From: Paenibacillus_Z sp042653205
GTDB lineage: Bacteria; Bacillota; Bacilli; Paenibacillales; Paenibacillaceae
DNA: 64,000 nucleotides
Direction of reading: 5' to 3'
Assembly (NCBI RefSeq): GCF_042653205.1
Contig: NZ_JBHSHY010000002.1
Coordinates: 1 to 64,000 of the forward strand
This document shows positions 1 through 8,473 of the stretch, piece by piece. The translations under genes and the position numbers were made by a program. Under the pieces are notes generated by a model. The model worked only from the letters and a program-made list of their open reading frames with translations. It was not told where the DNA came from and made no database searches. Numbering within the stretch: the first letter of the stretch is position 1; each line of letters starts with the position of its first letter.

Positions 1-2607
1 GCCGCCAAGGCTGCGGCCGGCGAGCCGCGTCTGGCGCTGCGGCTCGACCAGCTCGCCGGCGCGCAGCGGCTCGAGGGCGAAGCCGCCGAGCTGGCGGCGG
101 GCGTCGCGGCCGGCGAGGCGCGTGCCCGCGATGCCGCGGAGCGCCGGCGCGCCTACGGCGAGCAGGCCGCGAAGGCGCAGGAAATGCTTGGCCGCGCGGC
201 GGCCAAGCAGGCGGAGCTGCGCGCCGAGCTGAAGGCAGCGGAGCTGACCGCCGCGGACCGCGAGAGGCGCGCGCGCCTGACGAAGCGGCTGCAGCAGCAC
301 GGCCAGCTGGCCGCGCAGGCGGAAGCGTCGCGGGCGGAGCTGGACGCGGCCGCCGGGCGTCTGGCGCAGGCGCAGGCAGCCCGGGAGGCGGCCCGGGCCG
401 AGCATCGGGCGGCGCGCGAGGCGCTGGCCGCGCAGGCGGCCGAGCTGCTGCCGGCCGGCGGCGTGCTGGCGCACGCGGCCGGCAAGCTGCGGGAAGCCGC
501 GGCCGCGATTCCGATATGGGCGGAACGCGCGCGGGAGGCGCAGCGCGAGCAGGCGCGCCTGGAGCTCGCCGCGCAGCTGGCTGCGGATTTGCGGGACGGC
601 GATGCATGTCCCGTCTGCGGGTCGCGCGAGCATCATGCGCGGCACCGCGCGCCGTTCGCGGCGGAGGAACGCGCGGACGCGCTGCTTCGCGGCTGGGAGG
701 AGCTGAACGTCCGCTGCCAGCGGCTGCAGCTCGAGCTCTCGCCGCTGCAGGCGCGGGCGGAAGCCGCCGCGGAGCGGCTGCTGGAGACACTCGAAGCTAG
801 CCGCTTCGAGGAAGCGAACGCGGGAGCGGCGACGTCCGGTGCCGAGCGGGAATTCGGCGCCGCACACGGTTCCGGCCAAGCGGCTGATGCGGCTTCCGGA
901 CAGGATGCCGCCTCCGGGCAGGACGCCGGAGCCGCGGCCGCGCTCGGTGCCGCGGAGAGGCTCCGCCGGGAGGTGGCGGCCGCGGCGGAAGCGGCGGTCG
1001 CGGCGCAGGCGGAATCGCTCGCCGCGCTCGCGCCGGCCGGGCTTGAAATGGCGCCGGCGGAAGCGCTGGACCGCTGCGCGCGGGCGCTGGACGCGGTCCG
1101 CGAACTGACGGCCGCCGCCGGCCAGCGGCTCGCGGCCGGCGAGAAGGCCGCGGCCGCCGCGCGCGCCCGCTGCGCGGAGACGGAGCGCCGGCTCGAGCAG
1201 AGCGCGGCGGCCTGCGCGACGCAGGAAGCGCTGGCCGACCGCGCGCGGGCGCATGAAGCGCAGTGCCGGCAAGCGCTGGAGCGCGAGCTCGCGGAGTGGA
1301 CGGCCGAGCTCGGGCCGGAGCTGAACCCGGATACGGCGGAAGCGGCGCTGAACGCGCTCGACCGGCGGGAAGCCGCCGCGGACGAGCTGCGCGGCCGTCT
1401 GGACCGCAGCGTCACGTACATTGAGGAGACGACGCGGACGAAGGATGAGAGCGAGAAGCTCGCCAACGAAGCCGAGCTGGAAGCCGTCGGGCTGGAAGCG
1501 TCGCTTCATGCCCGGCGTGAGCAGCTGGACGAGAAGCGGCAGCATTTGGCTGCCATCACGGGCGGACAGCCGGCCGCTTCGTTGCTTCGCGAGGCGGAGC
1601 GGGAGCTCGCCGAGCTGCGGACCCGGACCGCCGAGCGCTCGCGGCGTCACGAAGACGCGCAGCGGGAGCTGCAGCAGGCGGCTGAGCAGCGGACCGGGGC
1701 CATGGAAGCCGAACGCGCCGCGGAGGAGCGCCGGCGCGAAGCCGACGCCGAGCGGACGGCCGCCTTGGAGCGGTCGCCGTTCGAGAGCGAGGAGGAGGTC
1801 AACGCCCTCAGGCCGATGCTGGATCGGCAGGCTGCGATCGCGGACCTCGTGGCGAAGCACCGGGAAGAAGAGCGGCAGCTAGCGGCACAGGCGTCCCTGC
1901 TGCGCGAGCAGCTCGGCGGCCGCACACTGACGGAAGAGGAATGGGAGACATCCGCCGCGGAGCTCGCTTCGCGGCGCGCGGCAAGCGAGCTTGGCCTGCA
2001 GGAGGCCGCGAAGGCGGAACGGGATCTGGAGTCGCTGCGCGGCAAGCAGGAACGATGGCTCGCGCTGGAGGAGAAGCGCTCGGACATGGAGCGGCTGACG
2101 AATCGGCTGAAATCGCTGCAGACCGTCTTCCGCGGCAATGCGTTCGTGGAATACGTCGCCGAGGAGCAGCTGGTGCAGGTGTGCCGGGCCGCTTCGGAGC
2201 GGCTGGGCTTCCTGACCAAGCGCCGTTACGCGCTTGAGGTCGATTCCGGCGGCGGCTTCGTCATCCGCGACGATGCCGCGGGCGGCATCCGGCGTCCGGT
2301 ATCGACGCTCTCCGGCGGGGAGACGTTCCTCGCGTCGCTTGCGCTTGCGCTCGCGCTGTCGGGCCAAATCCAGCTGCGGGGCAAGTATCCGCTTCAGTTT
2401 TTCTTCCTGGACGAGGGCTTCGGCACGCTGGATCCCGAGCTGCTGGACACGGTCATCACCGCGCTCGAGAAGCTGCACCACGAGACGCTCGCGGTCGGCG
2501 TTATCAGCCACGTGCCGGAGCTGCGGGCAAGGCTGCCGCGGCGGCTGATCGTCACCCCGCCGGAGCCGTTCGGCCGGGGGAGCACGGTCGAGCTGGAGAC
2601 GATGTGA
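1..2607 (+). CDS. sbcC: Exonuclease subunit SbcC (AAA/SMC-like ATPase), 5' end missing
   Basis: This is the large ATPase of the SbcCD nuclease, which with SbcD opens hairpins and processes DNA ends during repair. The reading frame is open from base 1, so the start and the N-terminal Walker A lie outside the window; 868 residues are visible. A zinc-hook CxxC is seen at visible residues C203-C206, flanked by long Ala/Glu/Arg-rich coiled coils. The C-terminal ATPase half has the ABC signature LSGGE (770-774) and a Walker B ending in D804-E805, followed by a D-loop-like GTLD. A small low-complexity insertion with a repeated ASGQDA unit sits in the coiled coil after the hook. The family is certain; sbcD is presumably upstream. 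Confidence 0.95.
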   Translation, partial: AAKAAAGEPRLALRLDQLAGAQRLEGEAAELAAGVAAGEARARDAAERRRAYGEQAAKAQEMLGRAAAKQAELRAELKAAELTAADRERRARLTKRLQQHGQLAAQAEASRAELDAAAGRLAQAQAAREAARAEHRAAREALAAQAAELLPAGGVLAHAAGKLREAAAAIPIWAERAREAQREQARLELAAQLAADLRDGDACPVCGSREHHARHRAPFAAEERADALLRGWEELNVRCQRLQLELSPLQARAEAAAERLLETLEASRFEEANAGAATSGAEREFGAAHGSGQAADAASGQDAASGQDAGAAAALGAAERLRREVAAAAEAAVAAQAESLAALAPAGLEMAPAEALDRCARALDAVRELTAAAGQRLAAGEKAAAAARARCAETERRLEQSAAACATQEALADRARAHEAQCRQALERELAEWTAELGPELNPDTAEAALNALDRREAAADELRGRLDRSVTYIEETTRTKDESEKLANEAELEAVGLEASLHARREQLDEKRQHLAAITGGQPAASLLREAERELAELRTRTAERSRRHEDAQRELQQAAEQRTGAMEAERAAEERRREADAERTAALERSPFESEEEVNALRPMLDRQAAIADLVAKHREEERQLAAQASLLREQLGGRTLTEEEWETSAAELASRRAASELGLQEAAKAERDLESLRGKQERWLALEEKRSDMERLTNRLKSLQTVFRGNAFVEYVAEEQLVQVCRAASERLGFLTKRRYALEVDSGGGFVIRDDAAGGIRRPVSTLSGGETFLASLALALALSGQIQLRGKYPLQFFFLDEGFGTLDPELLDTVITALEKLHHETLAVGVISHVPELRARLPRRLIVTPPEPFGRGSTVELETM

Positions 2608-2733
2608 CGGAACTGTTAACGTTGGGCGCGTCCGGTTGCTTTCTGTGCGGGAAACCGCTAACGTAGGGAGAGAATGCCAGGGGAGCCATTATAGGTCTAA
2701 CTGGCGGAACTTGCGTGCGTAGGGGGCAGTCTT

Positions 2734-3342
2734 GTGGAAGAGCAGCAGGCCAAACGGCCGATTTTCACGCCGATCGTGCTGTTATTGCTGACCGTCAGCT
2801 TAATCGGCAACGTGTTCTTATATTCCAAACTCATTCAGAACGACCAGACGTCCAAGGAAGACCGCGGCGCGGCGGTCATTCGCTCCGGCAACGGCGCGAA
2901 AGCGTTCTTCGACGAAGCCGCCGCCGATACAGGCGACCTGCTCGCGAAGGGAGACATCGCGGGCCGCATGCTGGCGAAGAGCAAGCTGCTGGCCGCCTAC
3001 CGGCAAGCTTCGTCCGCGGCGGACTTCATCCGGGCGGCCGAAGACGCGAACGGCAGGAAGTTTGCGGCGCGGCGCGGCGCGGATGAGTTCCTGGATCAAT
3101 CGCTCGCGTCGCTGCAAGCGATCGGCAATCACGAGGGGCCGCTCACTTCAGGGGAGCAGGCATACTTGAATGAATTGCTTCATGTATTCAACGCCTGCCG
3201 GCAGGAGCTGTCGGCCTTCCAGCACGAGACGATCAACAAGGAGCAGTCGCTTGCCATTCTGGTCGACGCCAGCTGGCTGTCCGTCGCCGGCAGCGTGCTG
3301 ACGGAAATGAACAAACCCGCGGACCTCGCGTACAAGGGTTGA
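2734..3342 (+). CDS. Membrane-anchored protein of unknown function
   Basis: A 202-residue protein that I do not recognise. It has a charged N-terminal tail, one hydrophobic segment at about residues 11-31, and a soluble helical remainder of about 170 residues, so it is probably a signal-anchored protein with an extracytoplasmic domain. No Cys lipobox and no catalytic motif is visible. The start is a GTG preceded by a purine-rich AGGGGG about 7 bases upstream. It lies 126 bases after sbcC in the same direction and ends at a strong terminator, so it may be co-transcribed with sbcC or have its own promoter. Confidence 0.7.
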   Translation: MEEQQAKRPIFTPIVLLLLTVSLIGNVFLYSKLIQNDQTSKEDRGAAVIRSGNGAKAFFDEAAADTGDLLAKGDIAGRMLAKSKLLAAYRQASSAADFIRAAEDANGRKFAARRGADEFLDQSLASLQAIGNHEGPLTSGEQAYLNELLHVFNACRQELSAFQHETINKEQSLAILVDASWLSVAGSVLTEMNKPADLAYKG

Positions 3343-3361
3343 ATGAATCGAGATGAATAAT

Positions 3362-3407
3362 AAGACCGGCCACGGTTCCTTTTGCCTAGGAACGCGGCCG
3401 GTCTTTT
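3362..3407 (+). terminator. Rho-independent terminator
   Basis: The arms AAGACCGGCC (3362-3371) and GGCCGGTCTT (3396-3405) pair perfectly, with an inner GGTTCCT/AGGAAC stem, followed by T residues. It ends the transcript of the unknown gene at 2734. Confidence 0.85.
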
Positions 3408-3425
3408 GCATGTATGCTTCTCGCA

Positions 3426-3535
3426 GCATCTAGATCGCTTCGAGATGCGACTCGATCCCTTCTAGATGCAACTCGATCACTGCTCGATGCAACTCGATCA
3501 ACTCGATCGCTGCTCGATGCAATTCGATCGTCCTT
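3426..3535. repeat. Degenerate 21-bp tandem repeat
   Basis: Units begin at 3443, 3464, 3485 and 3515, with a core of the form GATGCAACTCGATC and a partial unit at 3432 and another at 3501. Units 1 and 2 are exactly 21 bases; unit 3 is broken by an internal partial copy. The array lies between two gene ends: a terminator on one side and the 3' end of the FAD oxidoreductase on the other. Because 21 is divisible by three, all frames stay open and encode heptad-like peptides, but no ribosome binding site supports translation. Confidence 0.75.
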
Positions 3536-3562
3536 CCGAGCCCACTCCGGACTACCGATCCG

Positions 3563-4885
3563 TCAAACCCTGGCTTGCAGCTTTTCCAACTCGCCGATGA
3601 GCCGTCCGGCGGCCAGACGGCCGCTCGAGAAGGCGCGTTCCGCCAGCTCGCCTTTGCCCTCGCAGCCGTCCCCGCAAAAATAAAACGGCATGCTTTCGAT
3701 CCGTATCGGCAACAGCTTGTTGCCCGCGACGTTTTTGACGCTCTGCACCATCGCCTTCTTCGAGACGCGCTTGACGGCAACGGCGTCCCGCCAGCCCGGA
3801 TAGTGGCGGTCGAACAGCGCTTCCATCTGTGCCGTCCGCTCCTCGAGGTAAGCTTTCCGGTCAGCTTCGCCGCCGCTTCGCTCGTCGCTGAGGTAGGCGA
3901 TGCCCTGCAGCAGCTGCCCGCCCTCCGGCACGAGGGTATGATCCGTCGCGGACACGTCCGAGATGAACAGCTTATGGTTCATGTCGCTGATATAGCTGAA
4001 CGGCCGGGCGATGACCTGATGCAGACCGACGTCGTAGACCATCGCTTCCGTGGCGGTATTGCGCTCGTACGGCTCGAGGAACGGTTCCCACGGCGTGCCG
4101 CGCAGCAGCTTGACGACCTGCTGGACCGGCATCGCGAAGACGACGCGGTCGAATGCTTCCTCGCGCGATTTCGTCGTCAAGACGTATCGGCCGTGCTCGT
4201 ACCGGATGCCGTCGACGCCTTCCTGCAGGGCGATCGTCCAGCGCGTGGACAGGCTGATCTTGTCCCGCAGCTGATCGGTGATGACAGCCCAGCTGCCGAG
4301 CACGTAATTGACCGGACGCTGGGACAGGAACAGGTTATGGTAATAGTCGGCGATGACGGGACCAGGCACGCGGCGCGCGTCCTCAGGCGTGATGAAGAAG
4401 TTGCTGCACACCAGATGCTCCCATAATTCCTTGACGTCCTCGCCCGCGCCGGATTCCCGCAGGTAATCCCCGAGCGTCGCGTAATGCTTCAACTGGTGGA
4501 TGTTCGCGATGATCGCCGTGATCTCCCCGACGAACCGAACCTTCTGCATCGCGCTCAAAATATCCGTCTTGACCAGGTTGATGAAATCGAGCGGCGCCGG
4601 CGTCAGCCGCTCGCCTTTCTCGTACATGACCTTCCGCTTGTCGACCTGCTTGCTCCCGAAGCGCAGATGCAGCTCCCGCTCCATCACGGTGAGGGTGTGA
4701 CGGTCGAGGCCGTAGACGGCGTGCGCGCCGTAATTGAGCGTGAACCCGGCCTTCTCGTAGGTAAACGCGCGTCCGCCCAGCTGCGGGCTCCTCTCGAACA
4801 ACACGCCTTCGACGTCCGGCTGGACTGATAGGTACGCGGCCGCCGTCAATCCGGCGAGTCCGCCTCCGATAATCGCCACTCTCAT
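3563..4885 (-). CDS. FAD-dependent oxidoreductase (amine oxidase / phytoene desaturase-like)
   Basis: A 440-residue flavoprotein. The N-terminal Rossmann motif GGGLAG (residues 7-12) is followed about 25 residues later by the ER...LGGRA element typical of the NAD(P)/FAD-binding amine-oxidase, protoporphyrinogen-oxidase and CrtI superfamily. A C-terminal FAD-contact segment with the YFCGDG-type motif lies near residue 405. The substrate cannot be named. A longer in-frame reading starts at 5011, but the ATG at 4885 has an excellent GGGAGGAGG ribosome site, begins right at the Rossmann fold, and a minus-strand TATAAT lies at 5010-5015. It is transcribed alone, opposite its neighbours. Confidence 0.85.
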   Translation of the reverse strand: MRVAIIGGGLAGLTAAAYLSVQPDVEGVLFERSPQLGGRAFTYEKAGFTLNYGAHAVYGLDRHTLTVMERELHLRFGSKQVDKRKVMYEKGERLTPAPLDFINLVKTDILSAMQKVRFVGEITAIIANIHQLKHYATLGDYLRESGAGEDVKELWEHLVCSNFFITPEDARRVPGPVIADYYHNLFLSQRPVNYVLGSWAVITDQLRDKISLSTRWTIALQEGVDGIRYEHGRYVLTTKSREEAFDRVVFAMPVQQVVKLLRGTPWEPFLEPYERNTATEAMVYDVGLHQVIARPFSYISDMNHKLFISDVSATDHTLVPEGGQLLQGIAYLSDERSGGEADRKAYLEERTAQMEALFDRHYPGWRDAVAVKRVSKKAMVQSVKNVAGNKLLPIRIESMPFYFCGDGCEGKGELAERAFSSGRLAAGRLIGELEKLQARV

Positions 4886-5175
4886 GCTGCTTGCCTCCTC
4901 CCAACGAATCGACGGCCAAGCCGGCCTAAGCGGCCCGAAGCCCCCCGAAGCCCCCCGGCTCGGCCTGTCTCCTTGGAGCGCTGCGTCGCCGCGCGCTCTT
5001 GCTTTTTCCATTATACGCGCGGCAAGATGGCCGATCTATCTCGTTTTCGGCTGATATTCCCATCGAATCGGCATCGATCCGCACTCGGGATAAACGCCCA
5101 TTTTGCCCGCCCATAGGCGCCATTTGCCCACGGGCGAATATCATGGTAATAGATTGAAGGAGGTCATGTGAAGAG

Positions 5176-5676
5176 ATGGAGAAGAAAGTGACAACGTCCC
5201 CGGTCGGCAAGCCGTCCTCGAAAGGCGCGACGATTGCCCCGGCGAGCAAACCGTCGTCGAAGGGAATCGCCGCCTTCCAGCTGGGGAAGGCATCCAAAGG
5301 CGCGACCGGCAAAAAGTCGACCGGAACGATCCCGGCCCCGCCGTCGAAGACGCCGACGGCGCCGATCGGGACGCCAAAGCCGAGCACGCATCACGTCCAT
5401 AAGCATGAAATGAAGCATTGGTGCCACGAGCACATGCACCGCTACGTGCTCGCGCATACGCACGACGGCTGGTGCTGCGACGGCTTCATCGAGCATATCG
5501 ACGACGAAGTCGTCTGCCTGGCGGTGCCCCATTGCGGCGGCATGGACCGCGCGTTTTTCCCAGGACCGTTTTTCCCGCCGCTGTACCCGTATCCGTTCTT
5601 CCCCCGACGCCGTTTCTACCGGCAGGTATTCCCGCTCGCGGCGCTCGTCGGCCTGTCGCTGCTGCCGTATTATTAA
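5176..5676 (+). CDS. His/Cys-rich protein with low-complexity Lys/Ser N-terminus, unknown function
   Basis: A 166-residue protein in three parts. The N-terminal ~70 residues are low complexity, with repeated KPSSKG-like units. The middle (about 75-120) is rich in His and Cys, with closely spaced His-x-His pairs and a CC pair that could bind metal. The C-terminus is aromatic and proline-rich (FFPGPFFPP...) and ends in a hydrophobic stretch. The ribosome site AAGGAGGT lies 11 bases before the ATG, and a possible promoter TTGCCC-17-TAATAG is at 5124-5152. Composition of this kind is common in spore-coat or surface proteins, but that is inference; I do not recognise the family. Confidence 0.65.
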   Translation: MEKKVTTSPVGKPSSKGATIAPASKPSSKGIAAFQLGKASKGATGKKSTGTIPAPPSKTPTAPIGTPKPSTHHVHKHEMKHWCHEHMHRYVLAHTHDGWCCDGFIEHIDDEVVCLAVPHCGGMDRAFFPGPFFPPLYPYPFFPRRRFYRQVFPLAALVGLSLLPYY

Positions 5677-5710
5677 GCCTTGGCGGCCTTCGCTGCCGCC
5701 CCGTCCGCAC

Positions 5711-5741
5711 GAACCAGCGTTCAACGACCGGACGCTGGTTC
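5711..5741 (+). terminator. Hairpin after the His/Cys-rich gene, possible weak terminator
   Basis: The arms GAACCAGCGT (5711-5720) and ACGCTGGTTC (5732-5741) are perfect complements, but no T-run follows. Termination or 3'-end protection is inferred only from position. Confidence 0.45.
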
Positions 5742-5747
5742 CTCGCA

Positions 5748-5777
5748 TTGGACTTGCTTACTTTTTTTCGATATGAT
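5748..5777 (+). promoter_or_regulatory. SigA-type promoter for the HIT gene
   Basis: A TTGGAC -35 box, an 18-base spacer and a TATGAT -10 box lie about 45 bases upstream of the HIT protein start. Confidence 0.65.
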
Positions 5778-5821
5778 GGATAGCAGGTAGCACCGATATC
5801 GGCGGGAAAGGAGCTTTAAGC

Positions 5822-6160
5822 ATGGATTGCATTTTTTGCGGCATCATTGAGGGCAGCATTCCGTCCAACAAAGTGTTCGAAAGCGACCGCGTCGTGGCTT
5901 TCCGCGACATTCAGCCCGCGGCGCCCGTACATATCCTCATCATCCCGAAGAAGCATATCCCGACGATGAACGACGTGACGTCCGAGGACGACGCGCTGAT
6001 GGCGGAGCTGTTCGCGGCCGCCCGGCAGATCGCGGGGGAGCTCGGCATCGCGGAATCCGGCTACCGTCTCGTCAACAACGTGAACGGCGACGGCGGACAA
6101 GTCGTGTATCATCTGCATCTTCACCTGCTCGGCGGGACGAAGCTGAAGGGCCTCAATTAG
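5822..6160 (+). CDS. hit: HIT family nucleotide hydrolase
   Basis: A 112-residue HIT-domain protein, the usual length for the Hint/Hit branch, which hydrolyses nucleoside phosphoramidates and related adenylated compounds in the cytosol. The N-terminus has the CIFC zinc-type pair, and the catalytic histidine triad HxHxH is seen at H97, H99 and H101, close to the C-terminus as expected. The ATG follows an AAAGGAG ribosome site. It has its own promoter (5748-5777) and precedes rpsU. Confidence 0.95.
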   Translation: MDCIFCGIIEGSIPSNKVFESDRVVAFRDIQPAAPVHILIIPKKHIPTMNDVTSEDDALMAELFAAARQIAGELGIAESGYRLVNNVNGDGGQVVYHLHLHLLGGTKLKGLN

Positions 6161-6186
6161 GTAAAAAAATAGCTTGTCCGTTCAAG

Positions 6187-6216
6187 TTGACACTGCCTTT
6201 CGTTATCAACTATAAT
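6187..6216 (+). promoter_or_regulatory. Strong SigA promoter for rpsU-yqeY
   Basis: Consensus TTGACA (6187-6192) and TATAAT (6211-6216) boxes are separated by 18 bases, about 60 bases before the rpsU start. This is one of the best consensus promoters in the window, as expected for a ribosomal protein gene. Confidence 0.9.
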
Positions 6217-6276
6217 TAAATTTGATGAACCGTGTTAACTTTCTTGGACGGTCTGATTCGGAGGGAGGGAAAACTG

Positions 6277-6450
6277 GTGTCTGAAACAAAAGTTCGCAAA
6301 AACGAGACGATCGATGCTGCACTCCGCCGCTTCAAACGTACCATCGCAAAGGATGGCGTATTGGCCGAGGTGAAGAAACGCAAGCATTATGAGAAGCCTA
6401 GTGTCAAGCGTAAGTTGAAGTCCGAGGCTGCGCGCAAGAGAAAGTTTTAG
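6277..6450 (+). CDS. rpsU: 30S ribosomal protein S21
   Basis: A 57-residue, highly basic protein matching bS21 in length and pattern: the N-terminal half carries the ET.DAALRRFKR core and the C-terminus is Lys/Arg-rich. It binds the small subunit near the anti-Shine-Dalgarno end of 16S rRNA. A longer reading from ATG 6232 adds 15 residues foreign to S21. The GTG at 6277, about 8 bases after GGAGGGA, gives the standard N-terminus VSETKVRKNE. It is followed 15 bases later by yqeY, the usual Bacillus pairing. Confidence 0.95.
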   Translation: MSETKVRKNETIDAALRRFKRTIAKDGVLAEVKKRKHYEKPSVKRKLKSEAARKRKF

Positions 6451-6465
6451 GAGGATCCTTCCACG

Positions 6466-6909
6466 ATGAACCTTAGCGAACGATTGAACGACGATATGAA
6501 GCAGGCGATGAAGAGCCAGGACAAATTCAAGCTCACGACGATTCGGATGCTCCGCGCATCCATCAAGAATCAGGAGATCGAGCTGAAACGTCCGCTTGAA
6601 GACGCCGAAGTGCTTGATATCTTAAGTCGTGAGATCAAACAACGTAAAGATTCCCTCCAAGAATTTGAAAAAGCCGGCCGCGACGAGCTTGCGAAAGGCG
6701 TCGCAGCAGAAATTGAAATTATTAGTGAATACCTGCCTCAGCAGCTGACCGAAGAAGAGATCAAGTTGATTGTTCAGCAGACCATCCAGGAAACCGGTGC
6801 TTCTTCGAAAGCCGAGATGGGGAAAGTCATGAGCGCTCTTATGCCGAAAGTCAAAGGGCGTGCTGATGGTAAACTAGTAAACACATTTGTGCAGCAATTT
6901 CTGCAATAA
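6466..6909 (+). CDS. yqeY: GatB/YqeY domain-containing protein
   Basis: A 147-residue protein of the YqeY family, related to the helical tail domain of the GatB subunit of tRNA amidotransferase, and normally encoded beside rpsU. The family features seen are the N-terminal LNDDMKQAMK, the middle EYLPQQLTEEEI and the C-terminal GRADGK..NTFVQQ. Its precise function is not established; a role connected with tRNA is suggested by homology. The AGGAGG ribosome site lies between the rpsU stop and this ATG, so the two genes form an operon ending in a good terminator. Confidence 0.93.
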   Translation: MNLSERLNDDMKQAMKSQDKFKLTTIRMLRASIKNQEIELKRPLEDAEVLDILSREIKQRKDSLQEFEKAGRDELAKGVAAEIEIISEYLPQQLTEEEIKLIVQQTIQETGASSKAEMGKVMSALMPKVKGRADGKLVNTFVQQFLQ

Positions 6910-6925
6910 CATAGGCTGACAGCCA

Positions 6926-6955
6926 AACACTCCTCCTTCGGGGGAGTGTTTTTTC
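6926..6955 (+). terminator. Rho-independent terminator of rpsU-yqeY
   Basis: A stem of about 10 bp (AACACTCCTC / GGGGAGTGTT) with a short TTCG-containing loop is followed directly by a run of T. Confidence 0.93.
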
Positions 6956-6979
6956 GTGCTGCCGCCGGCCCGGCCCCTA

Positions 6980-7009
6980 TTGACACGGCGACTTCGGGTG
7001 GGCGACAAT
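6980..7009 (+). promoter_or_regulatory. Promoter for the MATE transporter gene
   Basis: TTGACA (6980-6985), an 18-base spacer and GACAAT (7004-7009) lie 35 bases upstream of the MATE start. Confidence 0.65.
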
Positions 7010-7043
7010 TAGGGCTAACCTACCGAAACGAGGCTCCGCGTCC

Positions 7044-8393
7044 ATGCTGCGAAATTGGAAAGACATTTTACTGCTCGCCATTCCATCCTTGGTTTCCTTT
7101 GCAAGCGCTACCGTCGTCGGCACCATCAATCTGATCATCGTCGGGCAGCTCGGCTCGCTCATCATCGCGATCGTCGGCGTATCCAACATCATTATGTACA
7201 ATGCGTTCGCCTTGTTCTCCGGCATCGGGCACACCGTCAATTATCTCGTCGCGCAAAATTACGGGGCGGGCGACATGAAGCGGGGCATTCAGCGGACCTA
7301 CATCGCGATGTACATGTGTCTGACGTTCGCACTGCTGATCGCGCTGGTCGGCCTGGTCGGCGCCGACGACGTGCTGCGGTGGACCGGCGGCTCGTCGGAG
7401 CTCGTGCACACGGGCACCTTCTATCTGGAGCTGCGGTTTTACGCCATGTCCTTTGGCATCGTCAATTTCGCGTTTCACGGCTTTTTGCGCGGCATCGGGG
7501 CGACCAAAATGTCCATGATCGTCTCGTTGATGGCGAACGTGCCGATCCTCGTCCTCACGTACCTGCTGACGTACGGCAAGCTCGGCCTGCCGGAGCTCGG
7601 GTTAAAGGGCGCGGGGTACGCCATACTAATCGGCGAAAGCGCTCAGACGCTTATTTGCGCGTTCATCTTCTTCTTCGTGCTGAACAAGAAGTTTCAGACC
7701 CGGCGTTACTTGACCTTGACGTTCAAGTGGGTCGAAATGAAGCTGATCGCGCAGGAGAGCGGCAAGCTCGGCATGCAGGAATTTTCGCTCAGCCTCTCGA
7801 TGTATATCTTCACGGCGTTCGTCGCGCGGCTCGGCGACCAGGCGCTGGCGGCCAACGAAGTGGCGCTCAGCATTATGTCCTTTGGCTTCATGCCGGCCTT
7901 CGCGTTCGGCTCGACCGCGACGATCCTCGTCGGGCAGTTCGTGGGCAAAGGGACGCCGCTGCTCGGCCGGCGCGTCGGCACGGACACGGCGATATTGGGC
8001 GGCACGTTCCTCGTGCTGCTCGGAACGGGGGAATTTATTTTCGCCGAGCATATTACGCATCTGTATACGAACGACGCCGAGGTGTACCAGCTCGCCGCTT
8101 ACTTGATCAAGGCGTCCGCGTACCTGCAAATCTTCGACGGCCTGCTGAACTTCTACGCGGGCGGGCTGCGCGGCATCGGCGACACGACGTTTTTGCTGCG
8201 GGTTTCGTTCATCGTCAGCTGGTTTCTGTTCGTGCCGCTCGCCTACCTGTTCATCTTCGTCTTCCATTGGGGGAGCATGGGCGCCTGGCTGGCGCTGTAC
8301 ACGTTCCTGATGGTATTCGGCTTGTCGGTCATGGTCCGGTTCTACCGGACGGACTGGACTGCGGTCCGGCTGAAAGAAGCCGCGCATGCGTAA
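7044..8393 (+). CDS. MATE family efflux transporter
   Basis: A 449-residue integral membrane protein with about 12 hydrophobic segments arranged as two similar halves, typical of the MATE/NorM family, which export cationic drugs and metabolites by Na+ or H+ antiport. Family hallmarks are the N-terminal TIN.IIVGQLGS segment and the repeated G.GH..NYLVAQNYGAG / G.ATILVGQFVGKG motifs beginning the second helix group of each half. The ribosome site before the ATG is weak, but an upstream promoter at 6980 supports this start. The substrate is unknown. It is transcribed ahead of nfeD but separated from it by 80 bases. Confidence 0.93.
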   Translation: MLRNWKDILLLAIPSLVSFASATVVGTINLIIVGQLGSLIIAIVGVSNIIMYNAFALFSGIGHTVNYLVAQNYGAGDMKRGIQRTYIAMYMCLTFALLIALVGLVGADDVLRWTGGSSELVHTGTFYLELRFYAMSFGIVNFAFHGFLRGIGATKMSMIVSLMANVPILVLTYLLTYGKLGLPELGLKGAGYAILIGESAQTLICAFIFFFVLNKKFQTRRYLTLTFKWVEMKLIAQESGKLGMQEFSLSLSMYIFTAFVARLGDQALAANEVALSIMSFGFMPAFAFGSTATILVGQFVGKGTPLLGRRVGTDTAILGGTFLVLLGTGEFIFAEHITHLYTNDAEVYQLAAYLIKASAYLQIFDGLLNFYAGGLRGIGDTTFLLRVSFIVSWFLFVPLAYLFIFVFHWGSMGAWLALYTFLMVFGLSVMVRFYRTDWTAVRLKEAAHA

Positions 8394-8473
8394 GGGTTGA
8401 AACATGTCGGGGCCGCATCCGTACTAGAGGAGTAGGTTGCGTCGTGCGATAGGCGTACAAAGGAGGGGCTAGT

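Noticed and set aside
3430..3780. Minus-strand ORF that translates the 21-bp repeat as a heptad-like peptide
   Set aside because: It overlaps the FAD oxidoreductase out of frame, lacks a ribosome site and is open because of the period.
7055..8452. 465-codon plus-strand frame overlapping the MATE gene
   Set aside because: Arg/His-rich +2 shadow without hydrophobic helices; the MATE frame has the real membrane pattern.
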